Source of the DNA: a virus | Length of the DNA: 64,000 bases | Virus record (IMG/VR): IMGVR_UViG_3300032287_004484 | Coordinates: 62,001 to 126,000 of that record | Direction: 5' to 3' (one strand) | Shown here: piece after piece, positions 51,433-59,350 of the stretch | How positions within the stretch are numbered: the stretch's first letter is position 1 | How the letters are laid out: every line of letters starts with the position of its first letter | Position numbers and translations under genes: made by a program | Notes under the pieces: model-generated | The model's input: only the letters and a program-made list of their open reading frames with translations | Database searches by the model: none | Told to the model about the DNA's origin: nothing

Positions 51433-51771
51433 ATGGAAGAAGAAGAAAAAAGTAATTCTTTTGGATTAGAAGGAAATCAAGAAAGATATGATGATAATGT
51501 TGATAAATTTCTTAAAAGAATACAAGATTTTAAAAAAAATCACTGGAACTCCGTAGATCATATTGTAGATGTTTCTATTACAAATTTTATTTTATTAGAA
51601 CATTTTTTAACTATTATTATTTCAAAAGTAGTAGAAATTCAAAATAGAGGAGATTCTTCTTTTAATAAAGAAGAAAAAATAGAGGAAGTATTTGAAAACT
51701 TATTAAGTGCTTTTTCTATCTATAAAGAAGATTTATTAGAGATATTAGCTAAAAATAGAGATGAGGAGTGA
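51433..51771 (+). CDS. Small unknown protein before the 5' nuclease gene
   Basis: A 112-aa acidic protein, mostly helical (NVDKFLKRIQDFKKNHWNSV, then SITNFILLEHFLTIIISKVV). The hydrophobic helix at about residues 48-65 looks buried rather than membrane-spanning. There is no recognised family. It is the first gene after promoter P5 and ends three bases before the GTG of the FEN-type nuclease gene, so both belong to one transcript, which suggests a replication-linked role without proving one. Confidence 0.6.
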   Translation: MEEEEKSNSFGLEGNQERYDDNVDKFLKRIQDFKKNHWNSVDHIVDVSITNFILLEHFLTIIISKVVEIQNRGDSSFNKEEKIEEVFENLLSAFSIYKEDLLEILAKNRDEE

Positions 51772-51774
51772 AAG

Positions 51775-52575
51775 GTGAAAACAATAATAATTGATGGAAA
51801 TTATGTTTTACATAAAAATTTTTATGTATTTAAAAATTTTACAAAAAATAATTTAATGACTGGAACAACTTATGGTTTTTTAAAAGATATTATAAAATTA
51901 TCGGAAAAATTCCAAACTAACGATTTTCATGTTACTTGGGATTCAAGATCTTTTAGAAAAGATTTAAGTACAGACTATAAAGCTAATAGAGTTCATGATC
52001 CAGAAAATAATCCATATAAAGATCACGATCTTGTGATTGATGCATTAGATGCTATTGGCGTTAATCAATATAAGTTTCCAGAAATGGAAGGTGATGATTT
52101 AATTTATTCTTTATCTAAGAAATTTAGTGATGTAATTATTTACTCAAGAGATAAAGATCTTTATCAGTGTATTAAAGATAATGTTTCAGTGATCACTGAG
52201 TTAGATAAAGATACTATTATTGGATTAAATAATTTTGAAGAGTTGTATGGATTTCCATTCAATAGAGATAATTTTGTTCTTTATAAGTGTGTTGTTGGGG
52301 ATGGAAGTGATAATGTTAAAGGTATTCCTAGATTTAGAAAAAAAGATATTATAGAATACATTAATACTGGTAAAACAAAAGATAAATCGTTACAAATTTT
52401 AAATGAAAATACTGATTTAATTGAAAGAAATAAAAAGATGTTTCAATTAGTAGATGTTCCAGAATTAAAACCAATCAAAGTTTCTTATTTTGATGAAACA
52501 AAAATTAGTGATATTTGGAATAAAACTGAGATAAAACTTTTAATCTCTGAACAAATTAAAAAACTAAAAAAATAA
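51775..52575 (+). CDS. FEN-type 5' nuclease (T4 RNase H-like)
   Basis: A 266-aa PIN-like 5'-3' exonuclease/flap endonuclease that removes RNA primers and flaps in replication. All metal-site acids of the family are visible: D7 (IIIDGN), D56 (TWDSRS), E105-D107-D108 (EMEGDDLI), D126 and D128 (SRDKDLYQ), D176 and D179 (VGDGSDNVKGIP, which is also the H3TH segment). The helical-arch basic motif YKANR (68-72) is present. It starts at GTG 51775 with GAGGAG nine bases upstream. Length is close to T4 Rnh (305 aa). Together with the ligase upstream it covers lagging-strand maturation. Confidence 0.92.
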   Translation: MKTIIIDGNYVLHKNFYVFKNFTKNNLMTGTTYGFLKDIIKLSEKFQTNDFHVTWDSRSFRKDLSTDYKANRVHDPENNPYKDHDLVIDALDAIGVNQYKFPEMEGDDLIYSLSKKFSDVIIYSRDKDLYQCIKDNVSVITELDKDTIIGLNNFEELYGFPFNRDNFVLYKCVVGDGSDNVKGIPRFRKKDIIEYINTGKTKDKSLQILNENTDLIERNKKMFQLVDVPELKPIKVSYFDETKISDIWNKTEIKLLISEQIKKLKK

Positions 52576-52589
52576 ATATCATTTTCTTG

Positions 52590-52623
52590 TTTTCTCCTAT
52601 ATATAATCTTATATAGGAGAAAA
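52590..52623 (+). promoter_or_regulatory. RNA hairpin that buries a Shine-Dalgarno
   Basis: TTTTCTCCTATATA (52590-52603), loop TAATCT, and the exact complement TATATAGGAGAAAA (52610-52623) form a perfect 14-bp stem. The right arm includes the AGGAGA Shine-Dalgarno of the next gene, whose TTG start is at 52629. With the stem formed, ribosomes could not bind. T4 uses hairpins of this kind to keep late genes silent on early read-through transcripts. There is no U-run, so it is not a terminator. Confidence 0.7.
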
Positions 52624-52628
52624 ATAAA

Positions 52629-53540
52629 TTGGCAATAAGAAACCCTTCCCAAGATGAAATAGAAAAGCTTTATAAAAAAACAGAAGAAGTTATCCTTAAA
52701 AAGGATGAAATTAATTCTGGTGCTTCTAAGCCTAGTCCTTCTAATGTTAAAGAATTAAAAAATATTAATCCAAATAAAGAACTAATACCTAAAAAATCAC
52801 GTTTTGAACCAGACGCTGTAAAATGTGAATTAATATCTGGTTCTAGATATGTTGAAGATGGTTATATATATGTTAGAAGATTAAATACAGAAGAAGAATC
52901 TAAATTATCAGGGATAAATAATTCTGATACTTTAAATTCTAGCGTTAATACTATATTTGAAACAGCAATTAAAAGTAATGTATCAATTTATGAAATGCCT
53001 TTAATTGATAAAATGTACGTGTTTGCTTTTATTTTAGGAATTTCATATTCTGACACGATTCAGGTTAATGATTTAATAAATTGTAAAACTTGTAAAGATG
53101 ATTATCCTTATAAAATAAGTTTTTTAAATGATTTAAAGTTAGAAAAATTAAAAGAAGATATATCTGTCCCTTTTAAAGTAACTTTAACTTCTTTTGAAGA
53201 TCCACATGAATTATGTTTTAATTTACCTAAAATAAAAAATGAAAAATTCTTTTATAATAAAGATATTAGTGAAATTATATCTAGTATTACTCTTTATCTC
53301 AGGGATAAAGATGGTGTTGATATACCTAAAGAAGAATGGTCTGATATAATGAAGTGGATTTCAAATGATGATAAAAAAGCAATAACTGAAATATTAACTA
53401 ATGTTAATTATTATGGTGAAAATTTTAATTTAATAGTTGATGATAAATGTAAAAATCCTAATTGTTGTATGAGAGGAGAATCAGTGACTTTTAAAATAGA
53501 CGATTTATTTTCAAAATTAATTATTGGTATATCTTCTTAA
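52629..53540 (+). CDS. Baseplate hub assembly protein, gp26/gp51-like (copy 1)
   Basis: A 303-aa protein starting at TTG 52629, supported by AGGAGA eight bases upstream; no in-frame ATG lies nearby. After a polar, probably disordered first 55 residues comes a conserved folded part (LPLIDKMYVFAFILG-like: MPLIDKMYVFAFILGISYSD). It carries two Cys pairs, C-x-x-C in NCKTCKDDYPY (about residue 155) and CKNPNCC near 280, probably one zinc site. The following gene has the same architecture. Two adjacent paralogues with this layout fit the T4 baseplate assembly family (gp26 and gp51), which act catalytically in hub formation. Assignment is by architecture and context. Translation may be controlled by the hairpin upstream. 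Confidence 0.55.
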   Translation: MAIRNPSQDEIEKLYKKTEEVILKKDEINSGASKPSPSNVKELKNINPNKELIPKKSRFEPDAVKCELISGSRYVEDGYIYVRRLNTEEESKLSGINNSDTLNSSVNTIFETAIKSNVSIYEMPLIDKMYVFAFILGISYSDTIQVNDLINCKTCKDDYPYKISFLNDLKLEKLKEDISVPFKVTLTSFEDPHELCFNLPKIKNEKFFYNKDISEIISSITLYLRDKDGVDIPKEEWSDIMKWISNDDKKAITEILTNVNYYGENFNLIVDDKCKNPNCCMRGESVTFKIDDLFSKLIIGISS

Positions 53541-53542
53541 TA

Positions 53543-54454
53543 ATGAATTTTTATAAACCATTATTATTACCATCTAATAATGTCCCTTATGATTCTATTG
53601 TTTCTATCAAAGAACCTGATGTATCTTTTTTACTGCAATTAAAAACAAGTTTTTTAGATTCATCAGAAATTGAAATGATATATGCTTTAATAAAAAAATA
53701 TACTGATATTGTTGATCCTAAAAAATTGTACTATAAAGATGCTCAATATTTATTTTATTATTTTTTTACAATTATTAATTCTAGTGACGAAATAAAGATT
53801 CCAAGCGTTTGTTTTAAATGCGATCACGATGTTGATTTGTTAGTTAATTTATCTGATTTTGATACTGTTTTTGCTAAAAAAGAACATTTTGAAATTAAAA
53901 AAATAAAGATTAATGGATTTGAATTTTATTTTAGAAACAGGCTATTTTCAGATAATATTTTTACTGGTATGATTAATTTAGAAAATAAAAATAATCAATT
54001 AAAAAATATTATTAATTTTATTAAACCACAATGTATGAAAGTAATTTATAATGATGAAGAATTTTCTGGTGAATATATTGAGGATGCATTAATAGAAATA
54101 GGTTATCAAAATTCATTAAATGTTTTTGAGGAACTAAGAAGCGAACCATGGGGAATAGATTCTTATTTTTTTTATAATTGTAGTAAATGTGGAGAAAAAA
54201 ATAAAACATATTTAAGTGATCCTTTTAGATCATCTTTTTATTTTTCTAAAGAAAAAAGTGGAGGTAATTTAGAGTTATTACATTCATTATTAGAAATATC
54301 ATCTTTTAAAATAATAAGTTTTGACGATATGCTAAATATTCCTTTAAGTTTATGGGAAAGTACTGTTAGTCATGTTAATAAAATTATCAAAAAAAAATAT
54401 TCTACAAAAGATTCAGTTGGTTATTTAGATCAATTTCAAGAGGAATTAGAGTAA
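53543..54454 (+). CDS. Baseplate hub assembly protein, gp26/gp51-like (copy 2)
   Basis: Also 303 aa and paralogous to the previous gene: SVCFKCDHDVDLLVN (Cys pair near residue 95) and FYNCSKCGEKNKTYL (near residue 215) correspond to the two Cys pairs of copy 1. The intervening DAQYLFYYFFTIINSSDEIK and NGFEFYFRNRLFSDNIFTGM resemble the T4 baseplate assembly family. It starts two bases after the upstream stop. T4-like phages use two such proteins, which makes the pair meaningful. A chaperone role in hub assembly is inferred; direct similarity to gp26 or gp51 cannot be measured here. Confidence 0.5.
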   Translation: MNFYKPLLLPSNNVPYDSIVSIKEPDVSFLLQLKTSFLDSSEIEMIYALIKKYTDIVDPKKLYYKDAQYLFYYFFTIINSSDEIKIPSVCFKCDHDVDLLVNLSDFDTVFAKKEHFEIKKIKINGFEFYFRNRLFSDNIFTGMINLENKNNQLKNIINFIKPQCMKVIYNDEEFSGEYIEDALIEIGYQNSLNVFEELRSEPWGIDSYFFYNCSKCGEKNKTYLSDPFRSSFYFSKEKSGGNLELLHSLLEISSFKIISFDDMLNIPLSLWESTVSHVNKIIKKKYSTKDSVGYLDQFQEELE

Positions 54455-54460
54455 TTATAT

Positions 54461-55141
54461 ATGTATATAGATAAAAAAGGAAGAAAAGAAATGGAAGATA
54501 TGATATTTTCATTTCTAAAAGAAAGCGAGGATGGTAAAGTTATGACTAAAGGCGCTGATCGTATAATGTCACGCTTTTATTCTAAATATGTTGATAAAAT
54601 AATTAATGGAGTTATTTTTTCACCTAAATTTAAACTTTATACATTTGGAGATCCAGAAGATTTATTTCAAGTTGCTAGGATAGAAGTTTATAAAAGTATA
54701 GTTAAAAAACAATGGGTACCCGAAAGAGGATCTATTTTTAATTTTCTCACAACAGTTGTAAAAAAGAATTTAACTTGGTACACGATAAATCAATCAAAAA
54801 AGAATAATAGAATTAGCGATTTTGAATTTGAAAAAATTATTAATAGTGATGATTTTTCTTATGAAGAACATAATGATAATTTTTTTGTCATGCAATATAT
54901 TTTTGATGAAATAGAATTATTTTTTATTGGAAAATCAAAAATGGAAAAACTAAGTAAGGTTTTTATTGAATATTGGAAAATTAATATGGGTAAAAAATTT
55001 ATTAAAAAGAATTTTATAGAGTATGCTTCAACATATACTTTTTCACCTTCTTTATGTCATGCTTTTTTTTCTAATTTAAAGAAAATACAAAGCATTAAAA
55101 AAATTATAGGTCAAATAGAGGAAGAAAATTTTAGGTCATGA
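54461..55141 (+). CDS. Late-transcription sigma factor, T4 gp55-like
   Basis: A 226-aa protein with a sigma region 2 core: FGDPEDLFQVARIEVYKSIV (about residues 64-83), then the linker VPERGSIFNFLTTVVKKNLT (about 87-106) and WYTINQSKKNNRISD, matching the D-[LA]-x-Q-x-x-x-x-x-[VLI] and F-x-x-[YW]-x-x-x-x-[IV]-x-[RN] pattern of small phage sigma factors. No region 4 is recognisable. In T4 gp55 directs the host RNA polymerase to late promoters (TATAAATA) with the sliding clamp and gp33. It is embedded between baseplate assembly and terminase genes. It is somewhat longer than T4 gp55 (185 aa). Confidence 0.75.
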   Translation: MYIDKKGRKEMEDMIFSFLKESEDGKVMTKGADRIMSRFYSKYVDKIINGVIFSPKFKLYTFGDPEDLFQVARIEVYKSIVKKQWVPERGSIFNFLTTVVKKNLTWYTINQSKKNNRISDFEFEKIINSDDFSYEEHNDNFFVMQYIFDEIELFFIGKSKMEKLSKVFIEYWKINMGKKFIKKNFIEYASTYTFSPSLCHAFFSNLKKIQSIKKIIGQIEEENFRS

Positions 55142-55195
55142 ATCATAAAATTATAAAAAGAAAAGTAAAATATATTAATAACATAAAAATATAAT

Positions 55196-55816
55196 ATGAA
55201 TTTATATAACGTTTTAATTTCAATTTTTGAAGAAAAATTAGAAGATGATAAAAAAGAAGATGTAAAAGATGTAAAAACGATTGAGGATTTTATTGATAAT
55301 TATAAAATTTTTAATATTAAAAATTTAACTGTTTCTTTTGGATATAGTACATTAGGATTAGAAGCTTCTGAAAATTTAGAATCAATAAATTTAAATGATT
55401 TGAAAAATATTGAAGGGTTAGAAATTGAAACAGGAAACGTTTTTGAAATTAATAATAACAATGTAACAAAAGTTCTTTTATATATAAAAACAAAATTACA
55501 AAGATCAATTAATCAAAAAGTATCTGCTGGAGGAACTCTTTTACCATTTATAATTATTATTTCTTGGTCGTATCTTGGTATAAATTATATTTTAACATCA
55601 AATTATACTAATAAAAAGCTTATTATATATGAATATAGTATAAATGGAAGTAAAAATCAAGTTGAGAAAATAAATAGATTTATTTCTAAAAGAGGTATAA
55701 TTAAAAATTCTCCTTTTAGATTATTAGGCTCAATTTTAGTTTATCATGATTGGGTATACGATTGGAATATGATTGATTTCAAAAAAGATGTTGAAGAAAG
55801 AAGATTGAATGAATAA
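55196..55816 (+). CDS. Unknown protein with a hydrophobic segment
   Basis: A 206-aa protein with an acidic, Lys-rich N-terminus (FEEKLEDDKKEDVKDVKTIE), a beta-rich middle, and a hydrophobic stretch at about residues 119-138 (GGTLLPFIIIISWSYLGINY) that could span a membrane once, or form a buried strand pair. The C-terminal part is basic (NRFISKRGIIKNSPFRLLGS). It overlaps the small-terminase-like gene by eight bases. No family was recognised. Its position between the sigma factor and terminase genes is not diagnostic. Confidence 0.6.
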   Translation: MNLYNVLISIFEEKLEDDKKEDVKDVKTIEDFIDNYKIFNIKNLTVSFGYSTLGLEASENLESINLNDLKNIEGLEIETGNVFEINNNNVTKVLLYIKTKLQRSINQKVSAGGTLLPFIIIISWSYLGINYILTSNYTNKKLIIYEYSINGSKNQVEKINRFISKRGIIKNSPFRLLGSILVYHDWVYDWNMIDFKKDVEERRLNE

Positions 55817-56174
55817 TAATGAATTGAAAAAAGTAGAATCAGGAGATATAGGAATAGTATTAAATCGTCTTGCTGATTTATTAGAAAAAACAGTTTTAAT
55901 ATTTGAAGAGACAAGAAAAAAAGCAATTGATAATCATGATTATTTTAAAGGACTAATGGAAAATCATCATAATGAAGATTCAACTATTAGCGAAGATGGA
56001 GTTCTTGAAAAAGCAACGAACGATTCTATGAAATTAGTTATAGAAAGTTCAAAAACGTTAGAGCAACCAATTAATACTCTTACTAAAATTCTAACAACAA
56101 AAATGGCACTTGATGCTGCTAAAGAGGGTGCTGGATTGATTTTAAGACCAATAAATATAGATGATTTTAAATAA
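55809..56174 (+). CDS. Putative small terminase subunit
   Basis: A 121-aa, helical protein directly upstream of the large terminase. It contains two long amphipathic helices (VLNRLADLLEKTVLIFEETR at about 17-36, and NDSMKLVIESSKTLEQPINT at about 75-94), as in T4 gp16, where helical hairpins build the oligomeric ring that regulates the motor. The final residues (AGLILRPINIDDFK) form a possible tail for gp17 contact. There is no DNA-binding motif visible. Gene order TerS-TerL supports the call; sequence similarity to gp16 itself cannot be demonstrated here. Confidence 0.55.
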   Translation: MNNNELKKVESGDIGIVLNRLADLLEKTVLIFEETRKKAIDNHDYFKGLMENHHNEDSTISEDGVLEKATNDSMKLVIESSKTLEQPINTLTKILTTKMALDAAKEGAGLILRPINIDDFK

Positions 56175-56201
56175 AAATCATTTAATTTACAATTAAAAAT
56201 T

Positions 56202-58031
56202 ATGGATGAAGAATTATTTAGAGAACAATATAATAATGATTTAATTGCATCAGAAAAAATGTGCAAAGAAATAGATTATAAATTAAAACAACTTGGTAAT
56301 CTTGCTAATCCTGATGTAAACATGGTTAAAACAGTTGTTAGAGAATGTACTAATATAGAAGAAAAAAGCGCTTTCTTATTTTTCGCACGAGCTTTTGGAT
56401 ATGTTCCGCATCCAACTCGGGGAAAAGTTGCGATGTATGAATCTATGTATAACTGGCAAAAAATAGCAGCTGTTAAGTTTTTAACTGGAACTAGATTTAT
56501 TTCTAAAAAGGTTCGTCAAATTGGTGCTACTACTTTTGTTTCTACTTATTTTCTTTGGAGAGCACTTTTTTATGGAAATACTAACGCTTTTATATTATCT
56601 CTAGGATCAAGAGAATCAACAGACGTTTTAAGTAGAGTTACTTTTATGTATAATGCTTTACCAGCTTGGCTTAAAACTCCTCTGCTTGAAGGTGCAAAAA
56701 CAAGTATAATGTTTAAGAATAATAGTAAAGTAATTGCTCTTCCAGGTACTCCAGATGCTCTTAGAGGTAGATCTTCAACTTCTATTATTTTAGATGAGTT
56801 TGCTTTTTTAAATCACGCTGATAAAATATTATCAGCAGCTGTTCCATCTCTTTCTATGGGGTTTTTAACTCCATTTACAAACTCTTCTCTACCATCTCAA
56901 TTATTTATTATTTCTACTTTTCCATTAGTAGATAGTGATAATAATGAATATGTAAGATTATATAAAAATTCTATATATGGTGATTCAGAGTTTAAAATCT
57001 TATCTGTTTTTACAGATGATGTTCCAGAGTATAGTAATTCTAGTTGGCGTAAAAGTATGCTAGAAACTCTAGGTCCAAAGAAATATGCTGTGGAAATAGA
57101 AGGAAAAATGAACATGACACTTGATAATTCATTTTTCCCAGAACACGTTATTGCTGAATTACAACCAAAACAACCACTTAGAACTGATTTCTTATCTCAA
57201 GATGATGTTGATGAATATGGATTTCCTGTTAATATTGATTCAATAACTAGTGCTAGAGAAAATTATGATCCATCAATTGGATATATTAAAAATTTATGGA
57301 TTTGGGCAGATCCATTACCTAAAAAAGATTATGCAATAACAGTAGACGTTTCTGCTGGTGTTGGTAACGATTATAGTTCTATTCAAATTATTGATTTAGA
57401 AGAACAAAACCAAGTAGGAGAATATTATTCTAATAAAGTATCTTTAGAAGATTTTAAGCATATAATAAGGGATATTGCTTTTTTCTATAATAATGCCAAA
57501 CTATCAATAGAAAGAAATTCTCTAGGTGCACCTCTTTGTTCTTTCTTTTATGAAACTTTAAAATATGAAAATTTTTATATTCATAGAAAAGGTAAAAATT
57601 CTTATATTGAAGGATTTCCTGTAACTAGTGCTAATAGAGGAGCAATATTAGCAACTCTACAAAGTGCTCTAATAAAAAAAGAAATAACTATTAATTCTAT
57701 TAGAACAATTAATGAAATTAGAACTTTCGTTTTTTTACCAAATGGAAGACTTGGCGCTAGTATTGGAAATCACGATGATTTAATTTTAGCTTTAGCACAA
57801 TATGCTTTTTTAAGAGAAGTATTTTTTAATACAGCAACTATGTCTGACTATGGAGAAGATTTTTTAAGAAAAGTTGAAATGGAAGCTGAAAAAATTAAAA
57901 TAAGACACTATATGAATGGTCCTCTTGCTGACGAGGATGATGCAGAAAGAGAATTACAAAATATTATGGCTGGTTATGCGGTTGATCCACATTCTTTAAG
58001 ACAGTGGAAAAACTCAATGAAAGATTTTTAA
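56202..58031 (+). CDS. Terminase large subunit, T4 gp17-like
   Basis: A 609-aa packaging motor subunit (ATPase and headful nuclease). ATPase: a deviant Walker A, K103-V-R-Q-I-G-A-T-T111, with the Lys at the front of the loop instead of before the Thr pair, and Walker B S-I-I-L-D198-E199, with FIISTF (about 235-240) as the coupling segment. Nuclease, RNase H fold: D382 in AITVDVSAG, E437 in LSIERNSLGAP, and D525/D526 in GNHDDLILALAQYA. Length equals T4 gp17 (610 aa). The final four bases overlap the convergent 122-aa gene. Confidence 0.95.
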   Translation: MDEELFREQYNNDLIASEKMCKEIDYKLKQLGNLANPDVNMVKTVVRECTNIEEKSAFLFFARAFGYVPHPTRGKVAMYESMYNWQKIAAVKFLTGTRFISKKVRQIGATTFVSTYFLWRALFYGNTNAFILSLGSRESTDVLSRVTFMYNALPAWLKTPLLEGAKTSIMFKNNSKVIALPGTPDALRGRSSTSIILDEFAFLNHADKILSAAVPSLSMGFLTPFTNSSLPSQLFIISTFPLVDSDNNEYVRLYKNSIYGDSEFKILSVFTDDVPEYSNSSWRKSMLETLGPKKYAVEIEGKMNMTLDNSFFPEHVIAELQPKQPLRTDFLSQDDVDEYGFPVNIDSITSARENYDPSIGYIKNLWIWADPLPKKDYAITVDVSAGVGNDYSSIQIIDLEEQNQVGEYYSNKVSLEDFKHIIRDIAFFYNNAKLSIERNSLGAPLCSFFYETLKYENFYIHRKGKNSYIEGFPVTSANRGAILATLQSALIKKEITINSIRTINEIRTFVFLPNGRLGASIGNHDDLILALAQYAFLREVFFNTATMSDYGEDFLRKVEMEAEKIKIRHYMNGPLADEDDAERELQNIMAGYAVDPHSLRQWKNSMKDF

Positions 58032-58396
58032 TTTAATTCTAATTTTTTAAAAATAAAAGAATCTAGAAGTTTTTTATAATTAGAAATCATTAATAAAATA
58101 TAATTTAGTTTTGAATTTTTAACATTTAATAATTTTTCTGTTATTTGATGTGGAATAATCCAATTATCGTTAAAAGATTTTTTTATTTCTTGAATATCTT
58201 CTTCTATATTATTTAAATCTTTATTTTTGATTTTATTTTTTATAGAATCAATTTTATTTTTCCAATCTTTTAAAAATACATCGCTAACTGATCCTTCTAA
58301 ATTAGAAAGATCAGAAGTAAATAAATCAAGTTCTTTATTTAGAATATAGAAAAAATTATTGTTTTCTATTTCTTCTAAATAACTAATTAATTTCAA
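58028..58396 (-). CDS. Unknown helical protein in the SpeD operon
   Basis: A 122-aa, mainly helical, acidic protein (SDLSNLEGSVSDVFLKDWKN, then NIEEDIQEIKKSFNDNWIIP) without recognised family. It follows the second SpeD-like gene directly on the minus strand (stop and start are adjacent), so it is probably co-expressed. The end overlaps the convergent terminase gene by four bases. It shows no catalytic motif; a partner role for the SpeD-like proteins is only a guess from operon position. Confidence 0.6.
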   Translation of the reverse strand: MKLISYLEEIENNNFFYILNKELDLFTSDLSNLEGSVSDVFLKDWKNKIDSIKNKIKNKDLNNIEEDIQEIKKSFNDNWIIPHQITEKLLNVKNSKLNYILLMISNYKKLLDSFIFKKLELN

Positions 58397-58762
58397 TTAA
58401 ATTCCTCGCTCAGAAGAATTTATTATTTTTCCATTACAACTAAAGAAGTTTTCGGTAAATTTTAAGACTAAATTAGGATCATATTCTGCACAAGAAAAAA
58501 CATCTAAATATATTTCTCCAATATTTTCAGCAAAGTGTGCTGTTATAGAACTTGTTTCTATTGCTTGTAATACTGTTATTCCATATAATTTTTCATCATG
58601 AGAAGCAAATTTTTCTATCCATGTATTTCCGTACATTTTCATTTGAATTTCATCACATAATTCTTTAATAAATATTTTAACAGTTTCTGGATCACTTATT
58701 TTTTCTTTATTAGCGCTTTTAAAATCAAAAGCACAAGATAGTCCCCAAGCATTTTTATTCAT
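58397..58762 (-). CDS. SpeD-family pyruvoyl enzyme homologue, divergent (copy 2)
   Basis: A 121-aa member of the SpeD/AdoMet decarboxylase fold. The processing segment is IETSSITAHFAE, with S71 as likely pyruvoyl precursor, H76 and C91 (LDVFSCAEYDP) at exactly the same spacing (5 and 15 residues) as S68/H73/C88 in the neighbouring copy and as S63/H68/C83 in the well-studied T. maritima enzyme. The residue before the Ser is Thr, where classical SpeD has Glu, and the segment after it lacks the HTYPE-type sequence. SpeD homologues of this divergent type, known in phages and in other bacteria, include enzymes that decarboxylate ornithine or arginine. Substrate here is unknown. It overlaps copy 1 by eight bases, so the products may act together. 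Confidence 0.78.
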   Translation of the reverse strand: MNKNAWGLSCAFDFKSANKEKISDPETVKIFIKELCDEIQMKMYGNTWIEKFASHDEKLYGITVLQAIETSSITAHFAENIGEIYLDVFSCAEYDPNLVLKFTENFFSCNGKIINSSERGI

Positions 58763-59123
58763 CTAGAGTTCCTCTATTTATTTTAATTATTCTTTTTTCT
58801 TTTGGTTTTAAAACTCTTACTATAAAATCCATTCCTACTTCTGGTTTACAAGTATTTCCACAAGTAAAAATATCAAAATGCCCATAACCAAATTCTGGAT
58901 ATGTATGTACTGAACAATGTGATTCTGATAATATCCAAACTCCAGTTACTCCTTGCGGATCAAATTTATGTTCAACATATTTAAGCGGAGTTGCTCCAGT
59001 TTCAATGGAAGCTAATCTTAATAATTCTTTTATTTTTTCTGGATCATCTAATATATTATTTTGACAATCCCATAAATCAGCTACAATATGTTCTCCATTT
59101 ACAAGGTATTCTTCCTTTTCCAA
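58755..59123 (-). CDS. speD: S-adenosylmethionine decarboxylase, SpeD (copy 1)
   Basis: A 122-aa proenzyme matching bacterial SpeD: WILSESHCSVHTYPEFGYGH with cleavage expected between E67 and S68 to give the pyruvoyl cofactor, H73, and C88 in FDIFTCGN. Class 1B enzymes supply decarboxylated AdoMet for spermidine synthesis. It is found in several marine T4-like phages as a metabolic gene. The start is unusual: only a TTG at 59123 fits the frame after an upstream in-frame TGA, while the excellent AGGAGG (59137-59142) sits three bases before an out-of-frame ATG (59133). A short overlapping frame would end after 18 codons. Either TTG is used with a long spacing, or translation is controlled, or the sequence has a single-base difference there. 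Confidence 0.88.
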   Translation of the reverse strand: MEKEEYLVNGEHIVADLWDCQNNILDDPEKIKELLRLASIETGATPLKYVEHKFDPQGVTGVWILSESHCSVHTYPEFGYGHFDIFTCGNTCKPEVGMDFIVRVLKPKEKRIIKINRGTLDE

Positions 59124-59164
59124 TCTTTTTCATTTTCCTCCTAAAAAAAAAGTAAAAGTTTTTT

Positions 59165-59326
59165 TTATTTATTGCTACTATTAACTATATTTTCATATAA
59201 TTTCTTTTTCTTTAAAAGATTACTTTCATCTTCTTTTATTTGAATTAATTGCTGTTTAGCATCTAAAATTTCTTTTTCATTGTAAATGTTTTTTACTTCT
59301 TTAACATATTTTTTAAAATCTAACAT
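59165..59326 (-). CDS. Small 53-aa helical protein
   Basis: An ATG at 59326 preceded by GAGGAG (about nine bases upstream) opens a 53-codon frame: MLDFKKYVKEVKNIYNEKEI at the N-terminus, ending ENIVNSSNK. It is highly charged and helical with heptad-like Leu/Ile spacing (EILDAKQQLIQIKED). A T4-late-like box lies 25 bases upstream. It is the first gene of the SpeD operon. Function is unknown. Confidence 0.6.
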   Translation of the reverse strand: MLDFKKYVKEVKNIYNEKEILDAKQQLIQIKEDESNLLKKKKLYENIVNSSNK

Positions 59327-59350
59327 AAGTGTAACTCCTCAATAAAAATA

